A stretch of 53,080 bases of DNA from Treponema sp. (GTDB lineage: Bacteria; Spirochaetota; Spirochaetia; Treponematales; Treponemataceae), in NCBI GenBank assembly GCA_022640795.1, contig JALCCK010000011.1:1-53080 (forward strand), written 5' to 3'. Positions within the stretch are counted from its first letter, which is position 1; each line of letters opens with the position of its first letter. This document shows, one piece after another, positions 24,654 to 33,318 of this stretch. The notes under the pieces are model-generated. The model had not been told where the DNA came from. It ran no database searches and worked only from the letters and a program-made list of their open reading frames with translations. The position numbers were made by a program, and so were the translations under genes.

Positions 24654-25595
24654 ATGCAAATGATTCTCATGGGAACTGGTACCAGTCATGGAATGCCGGT
24701 TATTGCGTGCCACTGCAAAGCCTGTATGTCTGCAGATCCGAAAGATACCCGTTACCGCTGCAGTGCATATATTACCCATCGGGGAAAGGATGGCAGATTT
24801 ACCCGTCTTGTAATTGACACAGGACCGGAATTTCGTCTTCAGGCTCTGAAATACGGGATAGAAGGGCTTGATGCGGTGTTGCTGACTCACAGTCATGCGG
24901 ACCATCTGCATGGATTGGATGATCTTCGTGTTTTCAGTCACACGTATCCCTCCGATTATATGAGAGTGGCAGGAGTTTCCGACCGTTCGTTGCGGAGCGA
25001 CAAGATTACCTGCGGGCTTCCTGTGTATACGAATCCTTCCGCTATTATTGATATAAAGAATCGTTTCGATTACATATTTAGGAAAACACTGCAGGGAGGG
25101 GGAATCCCGAAACTTTCTTTGAAAGATTGTTCAGCCTGTACCGGAGAAAATCCTCTTTTTATCGGCGGACTAAGAGTTATTCCTGTTCCGCTGATACATG
25201 GAAACCTTTCTACGACCGGTTTTCTGATTTCCTGTCTGGGGAAAGACGATAAGTTGCATTCTACTGCCTATCTTACGGACTGCAGTTTTATCAGTGATGA
25301 GTCGATTTCTCTCGTTACTACCTATGGGGGAATTCTTGATGCAGTTATTATAGACGGTCTGCGTGCAAGGCCACATCCAACTCACTGTAATTTTGATGAG
25401 GCCTTATCGTATGCTAACCGGCTTGCTGCAAGACAAACATGGTTAATTCATATCTGTCATGATATGTGCCACGAAGAGATTATACAATACGTGAATAATC
25501 ACATTCCGTTTTATCCGAATCTCTCTGCCATAATAGAAGCCGGCGGTTCAGTGGGTCCCGGATATGACGGACTTGTTGTGAGTTCCGGTGAATAA
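24654..25595 (+). CDS. PhnP-like metallo-beta-lactamase phosphodiesterase
   Basis: 313 aa. It begins MGTGTSHGMPVIACHCKAC, the small cysteine cluster seen in PhnP and its relatives. The metal motif is THSHADHLHG, followed by DDLRVF; later ligands lie in LIHGN, TDCSFI and LIHICHDM. PhnP acts on cyclic phosphodiesters such as phosphoribosyl 1,2-cyclic phosphate; no other phn genes are here, so the substrate is open. A central block (about 100-165) is longer than usual. TATACT-ATAGCT lies directly before the ATG, almost the same as the pyruvate kinase start region, so it may have its own leaderless transcript in addition to readthrough from pyk. Confidence 0.87.
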   Translation: MQMILMGTGTSHGMPVIACHCKACMSADPKDTRYRCSAYITHRGKDGRFTRLVIDTGPEFRLQALKYGIEGLDAVLLTHSHADHLHGLDDLRVFSHTYPSDYMRVAGVSDRSLRSDKITCGLPVYTNPSAIIDIKNRFDYIFRKTLQGGGIPKLSLKDCSACTGENPLFIGGLRVIPVPLIHGNLSTTGFLISCLGKDDKLHSTAYLTDCSFISDESISLVTTYGGILDAVIIDGLRARPHPTHCNFDEALSYANRLAARQTWLIHICHDMCHEEIIQYVNNHIPFYPNLSAIIEAGGSVGPGYDGLVVSSGE

Positions 25596-25610
25596 CCGAT
25601 ATAATAAAAA

Positions 25611-25633
25611 AAGCCGCTTACCCAGCGGCTTTT
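25611..25633. terminator. Bidirectional terminator between PhnP-like gene and rpmB
   Basis: GCCGCT (25613-25618) pairs with AGCGGC (25624-25629), flanked by an A-run on the left and TTTT on the right, so it serves both converging genes. Confidence 0.8.
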
Positions 25634-25647
25634 AAAGAAACAGGACT

Positions 25648-25875
25648 TTATTTTGTCTCTGTATTTTCGACTGTATTCGGGATATGTACTTTTTTATCAA
25701 CGAATCCGCTGCGAAGACAACGTGTGCATACATTATATGTGCGTGTGGTTCCATCAATTTCAGTCTTAATTTTTACGAGATTCGGTTTCCATGAGCGGCG
25801 TGCATGGTTTTTTGATTTACTGACTTTATTCCCGTATATTGGAGATTTTCCGCAGACATCACAAGTTCTGGACAT
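25648..25875 (-). CDS. rpmB: 50S ribosomal protein L28
   Basis: 75 aa. It begins MSRTCDVCGKSPIYGNKVS, followed by the basic core NHARRSWKPNL and then NVCTRCLRSG. The two CxxC pairs mark the zinc-binding (C+) form. It is transcribed alone, with AGGT upstream of the ATG and a shared terminator downstream. Short acidic/polar tail after VHIPNT. Confidence 0.97.
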   Translation of the reverse strand: MSRTCDVCGKSPIYGNKVSKSKNHARRSWKPNLVKIKTEIDGTTRTYNVCTRCLRSGFVDKKVHIPNTVENTETK

Positions 25876-26058
25876 ATTATCACCTACCTTAAAATTTACG
25901 CGTGAGTGCAGTCATTTTACAGTAAAGAAAAATATATGTCAAGCTTGAGAATACCGCTCTAATGGCTTTTATGATGATACACAGCAATAATAGAAAAGTA
26001 TCGGCCGACGATACTATTTTGCTTTTGTTAATCGATTTTTCCGAGTATAATAAAGATT

Positions 26059-27657
26059 ATGTATTCAATACTGTTGGTCGACGATGAGTCGCCTGTCCGC
26101 CATATGATTCGAGCCTCAATAGTATGGGAAGATTACGGATTTTTTGTTATTGACGAAGCTGAAAATGGATTGGAAGCTCTTGAACTTATACAGGAAAAAA
26201 ATCCTGATGTTGTAATAACGGATATCAAAATGCCCTATATGGATGGAATTGCGCTGATTAGAGAACTGCGAAAAACACATCCTACGACAACTGTCATCAT
26301 CCTTTCCGGATATGATGAGTTTTCATATGCGCAGAACGCCGTTCAGCTTGGGGTTTCATATTATGCACTCAAGCCGCTCAGCAAAGATGATTTTATCGAT
26401 CTTCTAAAGAAAATAAAGACGCATCTTGATGAGAAAATTGAAAACCTTACGAATCGAAAAAAACTGGAAGAAGTATATAATAATGCCATTCCCAATTTAA
26501 TGCAGCAGCTTCTTGCAGAGCTGTATACAGGTCATACTGACGGGGTGATGGGAAAAGCAGCTTCATATAATCTCCCCTGTGATCAGGATTTTTATATGAC
26601 GGCGGTCATTGAAACTTCCGGTGATGATGCTACGCTTGATCTTGCAACTGTAGACCAGATACTCGATTCCTATCCGGCATATGAAAAATTTTTTTTTCAT
26701 ACGATATTCAAGAATAATAATATACTTACGTTTTATCACAAGGTGAAAAAAGACCGGCAACTTGAGGAGTCTCTGTTCATAAAAAGTACTTTAAACAAAA
26801 TAGATGATATAAAGAAGTATATTTCGTTTTACACAAAACGTGAATGCAATATAGGCGTAAGCAGGCCGGTGTATAAGTTTACAAATCTTGCAGAAGCCAG
26901 GCGCCAAAGTATTTGTGCTTTGAACTATAAGCCGTATTATCCTTATTACAGTATATACTATATTGGAGATTTGGAAACAGAAGATTTGACAATTCTGTCT
27001 ACGCAGACTATGGATGATGCTGTTGAAAAACTTGTCTCGGAGATCAAACTCGGCAGTTGTGCCGGCGTTGAAAAATCTGTCGACGAGTTGTTTGATAAGA
27101 AAACGGGGCTTAACCCTGCTCAGACACAGAATTCATTATTCAAAGTAATGACAATTCTGACAAATCTGGCTCTTGGATATGATATTGATATTGCAAATCT
27201 TGAGGGAGCCGGGCAGTCGTTCGCTTCAACACTGTCCGATATCAGTACAATCAGAACGATTTCAACGAGATTAAAAAAATTGTGCTGTTCATTGAATCGA
27301 GAGGTTAAAAAGAAACGAACGATAAGCAGTAAAAAATTTGTAGAAGAAGCAAAAAAACTCATAGAAATAAATTATAAAAATCCGGCATTTTCGCTCGATG
27401 GTATCAGCAGCGATCTTGGTGTTAGTGAAGCATACTTCAGTTCGACATTTAAGAAAGAAACAGGTGTCGCTTTTGTAAAGGCTTTGAACCGTGCCCGAAT
27501 AGAACATGCGAAGGCCTTGCTTAAAAGTAAACAGCTTAAGACGTATGAGATAGCGGATCTTGTTGGATTCACGGATCCGAATTATTTTTCATTTTGTTTC
27601 AAGAAACTGGAGGGCATATCTCCCCAAAAATACAAGAAAACTATCGCCGATTTATGA
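26059..27657 (+). CDS. Response regulator with AraC-type DNA-binding domain (YesN-like)
   Basis: 532 aa. The receiver domain (1-120) has the acidic pair VDDE, phospho-acceptor Asp55 (VVITDIKMP) and Lys in YALKPLSKDD. A middle region (about 140-420) has no clear domain. The C-terminal AraC helix-turn-helix pair (about 430-530) includes ISSDLGVSEAYFSSTFKKETG and the final GFTDPNYFSFCFKK. It overlaps the kinase gene by four bases (ATGA). TATAAT lies only seven bases before the ATG and there is no ribosome site, suggesting a leaderless message. By context it should activate the adjacent Mgl transport genes. Confidence 0.93.
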   Translation: MYSILLVDDESPVRHMIRASIVWEDYGFFVIDEAENGLEALELIQEKNPDVVITDIKMPYMDGIALIRELRKTHPTTTVIILSGYDEFSYAQNAVQLGVSYYALKPLSKDDFIDLLKKIKTHLDEKIENLTNRKKLEEVYNNAIPNLMQQLLAELYTGHTDGVMGKAASYNLPCDQDFYMTAVIETSGDDATLDLATVDQILDSYPAYEKFFFHTIFKNNNILTFYHKVKKDRQLEESLFIKSTLNKIDDIKKYISFYTKRECNIGVSRPVYKFTNLAEARRQSICALNYKPYYPYYSIYYIGDLETEDLTILSTQTMDDAVEKLVSEIKLGSCAGVEKSVDELFDKKTGLNPAQTQNSLFKVMTILTNLALGYDIDIANLEGAGQSFASTLSDISTIRTISTRLKKLCCSLNREVKKKRTISSKKFVEEAKKLIEINYKNPAFSLDGISSDLGVSEAYFSSTFKKETGVAFVKALNRARIEHAKALLKSKQLKTYEIADLVGFTDPNYFSFCFKKLEGISPQKYKKTIADL

Positions 27658-29417
27658 AAACAAAAGATTTAAGCATAAGAAGAATTTTCGGAACTGCAAT
27701 TCTCTCGGCTGTTTTGGTAATCATTTTGCTTATGCTGATGGCTGTTACCATCAGTTTCTTGGCACAGGCACGTTCAAGCCTTGAAAATACAACGCGTCAG
27801 ACGGTTCGTCATTCGAGCAGAAGCCTTAATTCATATATTACCGATATTATAAAGGTCGGTTCAACGGTTCCCGACATTATATCCTATTCAACATCAAAAC
27901 AGCAGATTGTTTCCAGTCTCAATGTTATAAAGAATTCCAGAGATGATATTGTTACTATCGATATCTTTGATCTTAAAGGAAATCTTCTTTTTGGAACAAG
28001 TTCCAGCAACGTTCGCGGAGCAAATGAAATAATTTCCCAGGACTGGTTCAAATATTCGCAAACGCATAATAGCGGTTATTATTTTTCTGTTCCCCATATA
28101 CAGCAGCTCATATTATTGAAATACCCATGGGTAATAAGTTATTCGGAAGTTATAAAAATAAAGGATCCGCAGGGGACCCGCCAGTCTGCTGTTCTGCTTA
28201 TCGATATAAACCATAGTTCGATAGATTCAATAATCGAATCTATCGCAATCGGAAGGAACGGATACTGCTTTCTCATCGATAAGGATTATGCCATCGTATA
28301 TCACCCGAAACAGGTTCTTATCAACCTTGGACAATTTACGGAAGATATTGATTCCCTTAAAACGAATATACTGGGCTCGTATTACTCGGAATATTTAGGA
28401 GAAAAACGTTATTCGGTTATCGATACGGTTGACTTTACCGGTTGGAAAATAGTGGGGATCTCATTTCCTGACGAAGAGCTTGCTGCATTGATGACTCCTT
28501 TTCTTATTTTAATCACCATCATATTCCTGGTAATGATTTCTGCAGGGATGGTTTTGTCACGGGTAGTGGCAAATTATGTGACGTCTCCTATCAGATTACT
28601 TGAAAAAGAGATGGAAAAATTTTCCATCTCTACTTTTGAACCTGTAAAGTTTAAACATTCCAGCATTGAGGTACGATCTCTTGCAGGTTCGTTCTCAGAA
28701 ATGGCTGTAAGACTGAAGAGACTTATGGATGATGTAGTTGAGGAACAGGAATTGATTCGGAAAAGTGAACTGGAAGCATTGCAGGCAAAGATAAACCCTC
28801 ATTTTTTGTATAATACGCTCGATTCAATTATATGGTTTGCAGAACAGAAAGATTATCGGAATGTCATAGAAATGGTAAAGGCACTTTCGAATTTATTTCG
28901 AATTTCGATTTCTAAGGATCGCGAAATAATAACGATGGAAGAAGAACTTACCCATGTCGAGTGTTATCTGACAATACAGAAGAAGCGGTATGCAGATAAT
29001 TTTGATTTTTCCATTTCACTTCCTGAAAATTTGAAACATAAACCGATCATAAAACTACTTGTTCAGCCTATCGTAGAAAATTCGATTTATCATGGAATTA
29101 AATATTTGATGGACCCCGGATTTATTGAAATAAAAGTTGCGGAAGAGCAGAATAATTGCCTTGTTATCAGCGTTTCAGATAATGGTGTAGGGATGGACAA
29201 AAAAACACAGGAAAATATTTTAACGACAGATAAGCATGAACATGATAAGAACGGTAACGGTATCGGAGTATTCAATGTCAATAAACGGATAAAGCTGACA
29301 TATGGCGAAGAGTACGGAATAAAGATTATTTCAGAAATTGATGAAGGGGCTACTTTTGAAATACGAATTCCTTCCGGTGCAGATATACCTCCTGTTAATA
29401 CTATGGTGAAATTATGA
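27654..29417 (+). CDS. Sensor histidine kinase, LytS/YesM type
   Basis: 587 aa. Membrane segments at about 12-36 and 281-303 bracket a periplasmic Cache-like sensor. A HAMP segment follows (about 304-360), then the His_kinase domain with AKINPHFLYNTLDSI (phospho-acceptor His383) and an HATPase with VENSIYHGIKY, DNGVGM and GNGIGVFNVNKR. The start at 27654 forms an ATGA overlap with the regulator stop; the frame's earlier ATG at 27594 lies inside the regulator gene. It partners the upstream regulator and probably the membrane-anchored binding protein downstream. Confidence 0.93.
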   Translation: MKTKDLSIRRIFGTAILSAVLVIILLMLMAVTISFLAQARSSLENTTRQTVRHSSRSLNSYITDIIKVGSTVPDIISYSTSKQQIVSSLNVIKNSRDDIVTIDIFDLKGNLLFGTSSSNVRGANEIISQDWFKYSQTHNSGYYFSVPHIQQLILLKYPWVISYSEVIKIKDPQGTRQSAVLLIDINHSSIDSIIESIAIGRNGYCFLIDKDYAIVYHPKQVLINLGQFTEDIDSLKTNILGSYYSEYLGEKRYSVIDTVDFTGWKIVGISFPDEELAALMTPFLILITIIFLVMISAGMVLSRVVANYVTSPIRLLEKEMEKFSISTFEPVKFKHSSIEVRSLAGSFSEMAVRLKRLMDDVVEEQELIRKSELEALQAKINPHFLYNTLDSIIWFAEQKDYRNVIEMVKALSNLFRISISKDREIITMEEELTHVECYLTIQKKRYADNFDFSISLPENLKHKPIIKLLVQPIVENSIYHGIKYLMDPGFIEIKVAEEQNNCLVISVSDNGVGMDKKTQENILTTDKHEHDKNGNGIGVFNVNKRIKLTYGEEYGIKIISEIDEGATFEIRIPSGADIPPVNTMVKL

Positions 29418-30394
29418 AACGAAAAACTCTCTCTTTTTTTCTATTGGTAGGTGTTGCTGGTGTGTTGTCGTTCCTCATGGTAGTAAATATAAATAAGATA
29501 ATTTCAGAGAATACGAAACCGTTGAATATCACCTTCATACGAATGAAAGAAGGGGGACAGTTTTGGAGTACCATGAGAAACGGCGCGCGGGAAGCAAGAA
29601 CAGATACCCATAATACGGTTGATTTTTATTCAACCGTAAAAACTTCAGATGTTTCGATGCAGATAAGTTATATCAGGAAGGCCGTTGAGCAAGGAACCGA
29701 CTGTATTGTTATTACCCCCTGTTCTTATTATCTCCTGAAAAAACCACTGGAGGAAGCAGAGAAGGCCGGAGTAAAAATTATTTCACTATATAACGAATAT
29801 GACCGGCAGGAAGACAGTTCTGCCATTTTTTATATGACGGATCTGCATCCGGCGGGAAGGGCTTTGGCCCGGAAACTTTTGGACAATCGTAAGAGTTCTT
29901 CGATAAATGCTGTCATAGTAGGCAGCTTTGATACCGTTTCATCCGAGAAGTATCTTGCCGAAGGAATTCTGGATGTGTTCAAGACAGATCCAAATATAAA
30001 ATGCAGTACCCTTTATGCCGGTCGTGACGTAGATTCGATCAGTAATCAGATTGCAGACAGTTTAATTCGGGATAAAAGCATTAATCTTATTATTGCTCTT
30101 AATGATGAAACATCGGAGGGAATCAGAAAGGCTCTCAAAACAGTAAAAAAGAATCCTGCACTGACAGTAGTCGTTTCAAGTAACTCTCTTGCAAATATAG
30201 AGAGTCTGGAAACCGGCAGTACGGATTACATTCTGGTAATTAACTCTTTTGCAATGGGATATCAGTCCATCTATGCAGCTGTTGATTTAATAAAAGGGAA
30301 AGAGGTTAAAAATGCATCTGTTGATTTTACTATCGTAAATAAACGGAATATGTTTGACCCTGATATTCAAAAAAAGCTTTTTCCACTTATGTAA
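29414..30394 (+). CDS. Membrane-anchored periplasmic sugar-binding protein, probable co-sensor
   Basis: 326 aa of the RbsB/XylF-type periplasmic binding fold. An N-terminal hydrophobic segment (about 5-26) has no clear cleavage site and is followed by NINKII, so it looks like a signal anchor. Fold landmarks are NITFIRMKEGGQFWSTMRNGA, GTDCIVITPCS, AVIVGSFD and LIIALNDETSEG. It overlaps the kinase stop by four bases (ATGA). An anchored binding protein beside a LytS/YesN pair recalls the XylFII-LytS-YesN xylose sensor of Clostridium, so I read it as a ligand-sensing subunit and not an import component. Its stop abuts the stop of the convergent mglB with no spacer. Confidence 0.82.
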   Translation: MKRKTLSFFLLVGVAGVLSFLMVVNINKIISENTKPLNITFIRMKEGGQFWSTMRNGAREARTDTHNTVDFYSTVKTSDVSMQISYIRKAVEQGTDCIVITPCSYYLLKKPLEEAEKAGVKIISLYNEYDRQEDSSAIFYMTDLHPAGRALARKLLDNRKSSSINAVIVGSFDTVSSEKYLAEGILDVFKTDPNIKCSTLYAGRDVDSISNQIADSLIRDKSINLIIALNDETSEGIRKALKTVKKNPALTVVVSSNSLANIESLETGSTDYILVINSFAMGYQSIYAAVDLIKGKEVKNASVDFTIVNKRNMFDPDIQKKLFPLM

Positions 30395-31402
30395 TTACAT
30401 AAAATCCCGGTAATTATCCTGGGTTACTTTTTTGTAGGGAATCCAGACGTAATGACCGTCAAGGTCGTAGCCTATGGTTCTGCTGGTTATTTCTCCGCCT
30501 TTTGCCAGTTGTACGGCAATATTTACAGCTGCTTTTCCCTGATTTTCAGAATCATTGAGAACGGTTCCCAACAGCGTACCTTCCTGCAATGCCTGGAGTG
30601 CCGGAGCAGTTGCATCCACTCCGACAACCGGCATATATTTATCATTTGTAAAATACCCGGCTGCTTTGAGTGCTTCAATGGCTCCCAGGGCCATATCATC
30701 GTTATTTGATATAACGGCTTCTATTTCATCTCCATAGGAAGCTATAAAGGAGGCCATTTTTTCCTGACCTTTTACCCGATCCCACATTGCCGAATCTTCC
30801 GCAAGTTTTTCGACTTTTATACCATTGTCTTCGATACATTTTATGGAGTACTCGCTTCGGAGCTCCGTATCCTGATGTCCCGGTTCTCCCAACAGCAGAA
30901 CATATTGGAGTACTCCGTCTCCATTTTTATCAGCCTCCGGATGTCCTTTCCAGTAATCGGCGATTATCTGCCCGCTCATTATTCCCGATTCTTCAGCTTT
31001 TGATCCGACATAATATACCTTATCCCATTTTTTCATGTCATCGGCGAATGGCTCCCGATTTACAAAAACTATAGGTATATTCGAAGCCTTTGCCTTGTCG
31101 ATTTCGACTCCTGCGGCGGCTCTGTCCACTGGGTTCAGTATCAGCGAATCCATCCCAAGCGTGATAAAAAGCTCAACTTTTTCATTCTGTGTTGCTTGAT
31201 TATTCTCGGAATCAACTATGGTAATTTTGGCTTTTCCTGTTGCTGCATTTGTGATGGAATTACGAACACCCGTCATGAAAGTATCGTCGAATCTATAAAT
31301 AGCACAACCGATTTCAGGCATTTCGGAATCTTTTATTCCTTTTGCTGACAGTGGTAGAAGCAGTACCGTAAGGTAAATTAATATGTGCGCAATTTTTTTC
31401 AT
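30395..31402 (-). CDS. mglB: Galactose/glucose-binding periplasmic protein, canonical topology
   Basis: 335 aa with a signal peptide (about 1-20). It runs in the usual MglB order: IGCAIYRFDDTFM (31-43) opens the N-lobe, NQATQNEKVELFI and SLILNPVDRAAAG follow, IVFVNREPF (111-119) is next, and the calcium loop DKNGDG (158-163) precedes QYVLLLGEPGHQD. NNDDMALGAIEALK and VVGVDATAPAL lie in the C-lobe. It presents hexose to the MglAC transporter encoded upstream. AAGGA lies 8 bases before the ATG. It is 192 bases from mglC across two inverted repeats, so it may have its own promoter. The permuted paralogue lies at the other end of the operon. Confidence 0.92.
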   Translation of the reverse strand: MKKIAHILIYLTVLLLPLSAKGIKDSEMPEIGCAIYRFDDTFMTGVRNSITNAATGKAKITIVDSENNQATQNEKVELFITLGMDSLILNPVDRAAAGVEIDKAKASNIPIVFVNREPFADDMKKWDKVYYVGSKAEESGIMSGQIIADYWKGHPEADKNGDGVLQYVLLLGEPGHQDTELRSEYSIKCIEDNGIKVEKLAEDSAMWDRVKGQEKMASFIASYGDEIEAVISNNDDMALGAIEALKAAGYFTNDKYMPVVGVDATAPALQALQEGTLLGTVLNDSENQGKAAVNIAVQLAKGGEITSRTIGYDLDGHYVWIPYKKVTQDNYRDFM

Positions 31403-31484
31403 TTAGATGTTCCTTTGCCGATGCAAAGTTGTTAATACCTGCCTTCCAGAATATAAAAATTTTTCATATTACAGAATACCTGAA

Positions 31485-31502
31485 ATTGGTAGTTTAACCA
31501 AT
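31485..31502. promoter_or_regulatory. Palindrome upstream of mglB, possible operator
   Basis: ATTGGT (31485-31490) and ACCAAT (31497-31502) flank AGTTTA. It sits about 85-100 bases before the mglB start in the mglC-mglB gap. The palindrome is visible; regulator and promoter are not identified. Confidence 0.3.
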
Positions 31503-31527
31503 AGGGTACTGATAGAAACTTTACGGT

Positions 31528-31579
31528 ATAACAGTTGAGAACCTGCAGGGATCATATTCGTTGCATACTCAACTGTTAT
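31528..31579. repeat. 12-bp inverted repeat after mglC
   Basis: ATAACAGTTGAG (31528-31539) is the exact reverse complement of 31568-31579, with a 28-base loop. It lies just past the mglC stop on the - strand. No T-run follows, so it is more likely a message-stabilising or processing hairpin than a terminator. Confidence 0.5.
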
Positions 31580-31594
31580 TCAACAATAAAGCAG

Positions 31595-33307
31595 TTATTT
31601 TTTCTTCAAATATTTAACACTATCAAGTGTGACTGCAATAAGAATAATAAATCCCTTGAATACGAACTGTAGATTTGTATCGATTCCGAGAAATGTCAGA
31701 CAATAGGTAAGACCGGTAAAAATTATGACACCTATTACAGCTCCTTTTACCTTTCCGATTCCACCGAAGAACGATATACCGCCGACAACACAGGCTGCTA
31801 TGGCATCAAGTTCATAGCCCTGTCCCGTACCTGCACTCGCATTTGCTTTGAAAGCTTCAAGAAATGCTCCGCAGCCATAGAATATACCGGCAAGTGCAAA
31901 TACACCCATTGTTACCCAGAAGACACTGATACCGCTTACTCCTGCAGCTTCAGGATTTCCGCCTACGGCGTACATGTTTTTTCCGAAAGTTGTCTTGTTC
32001 CAGATAAACCATGAAACGAAAATAGCAATAATTGCCGGAATAATCAGTTTAGGGAATGTCACCAATTCTCCATTGACAACACCCAGCGTCCACCGTCCTC
32101 CTATCATATTTTTTATACCTGAATCAATAGAACCTACCGGTGTACCGCTTGTTCCGAAGAACAACAGGCCGTAAATAATGAGCTGCGTAGCAAGGGTTGA
32201 AATAAACGGATGGATCTTAAACTTTGCGCTAAAGAATCCTGCCAGCAGACTGAATGTAACGCAGAAGAAAACTGAAAGCAAAAGTGCTAGTATAAGACGT
32301 CCTGCTATCGGCATCGCCGTGAAATTCCACGGTCCCATTCCTAGAAATGTAACGATATTTGTACCGGGATGCAAAATGAGCCCCGTCGTAATAGCGCCCA
32401 TAGCTACCATTCTTCCGACACTAAGATCTGTTCCTGCCTGAAGGATAAGCACTGCGACTCCGAGTGCATAGAACATACGGGTAGAAGACTGCTCCAGCAG
32501 CGTGAATATATTGGGAAGTGTCAGCAGATTCCCGTTTCCTGTCAGCGGTGCAATAATAACACAAACTATAAAAAATATTCCGATAGCGATATAAAGTCCG
32601 TTTTCAAGGAAGAATGTAGTTAATTTAAACTGATAGACATAGTTCTTGAAGTTTAAGGCGGTATTTTCAGAGTACTTTGTTTTACCGTTTCTCAGATTTC
32701 TGTTCGTTTGCACATGGTCTACAAAGGCCTGTTTTTTAGCAGCATTGCAGGCGTCGACAGCTGTATCCAGCTGATTTTTTGCATCGAACAGTGCTGAATT
32801 CAGTTCGTATTTTGCAATTTCGATATCATTTTTTGCAGACAGCGATGATATTCGTTTCGATGCCTCGGCTTTGATTTCTGCTACTTTATTTTTATATGCT
32901 GCCTTTTTTTCTTTTATTTTTTTGTTTTCAGCAGTGTTAACCTGTTTTATGTATACAGCAGCAAGTTTGTTAGCGTAGTCTACCGCATCTTTCGTTAACA
33001 GTTTATCTTCAGCCTTGTTTGCAGCCGCAATTTTTTTTGCAGCTGCTATCTGCGCTTTTTTTTCAGAAATCAGCTGTTTTTTTGTGGCTGACTCTATCAT
33101 TCTGTTCTTTTTAAGAGATGATATGTTCTGATTCAGTTCCCTGATTTTAGTTACACCATCTTTCCGCAGTTCCGTAAGTGCTTTCTGATATAATGGCAGC
33201 AGTTCGTCTTCGTCAAAAGATTTTACTTCGTTTTTTGCTGCTGCAGAGGCAAGTTCATCAAGTTTCGCAGCTTTCAGCTTTGTTATTTCATCCTTGTAGT
33301 TTTCCAT
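31595..33307 (-). CDS. mglC: Galactose/glucose ABC permease MglC with long N-terminal helical extension
   Basis: 570 aa. The C-terminal part (about 232-570) is a normal MglC/RbsC-type permease: many membrane helices starting at FFLENGLYIAIGIFFIVCV, with GTDLSVG, and GGNPEAAGVSGI as the coupling region. E. coli MglC is 336 aa. The extra N-terminal ~220 residues are Lys/Ala/Glu-rich with almost no Gly or Pro and a coiled-coil look, placed on the cytoplasmic side before the first helix. There is no signal sequence. The start is ATG 33307, with GGAG 7 bases upstream; an ATG at 33319 overlaps the mglA stop. It works with MglA and two alternative MglB proteins. Confidence 0.9.
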   Translation of the reverse strand: MENYKDEITKLKAAKLDELASAAAKNEVKSFDEDELLPLYQKALTELRKDGVTKIRELNQNISSLKKNRMIESATKKQLISEKKAQIAAAKKIAAANKAEDKLLTKDAVDYANKLAAVYIKQVNTAENKKIKEKKAAYKNKVAEIKAEASKRISSLSAKNDIEIAKYELNSALFDAKNQLDTAVDACNAAKKQAFVDHVQTNRNLRNGKTKYSENTALNFKNYVYQFKLTTFFLENGLYIAIGIFFIVCVIIAPLTGNGNLLTLPNIFTLLEQSSTRMFYALGVAVLILQAGTDLSVGRMVAMGAITTGLILHPGTNIVTFLGMGPWNFTAMPIAGRLILALLLSVFFCVTFSLLAGFFSAKFKIHPFISTLATQLIIYGLLFFGTSGTPVGSIDSGIKNMIGGRWTLGVVNGELVTFPKLIIPAIIAIFVSWFIWNKTTFGKNMYAVGGNPEAAGVSGISVFWVTMGVFALAGIFYGCGAFLEAFKANASAGTGQGYELDAIAACVVGGISFFGGIGKVKGAVIGVIIFTGLTYCLTFLGIDTNLQFVFKGFIILIAVTLDSVKYLKKK

Positions 33308-33318
33308 AATAAACTCCA

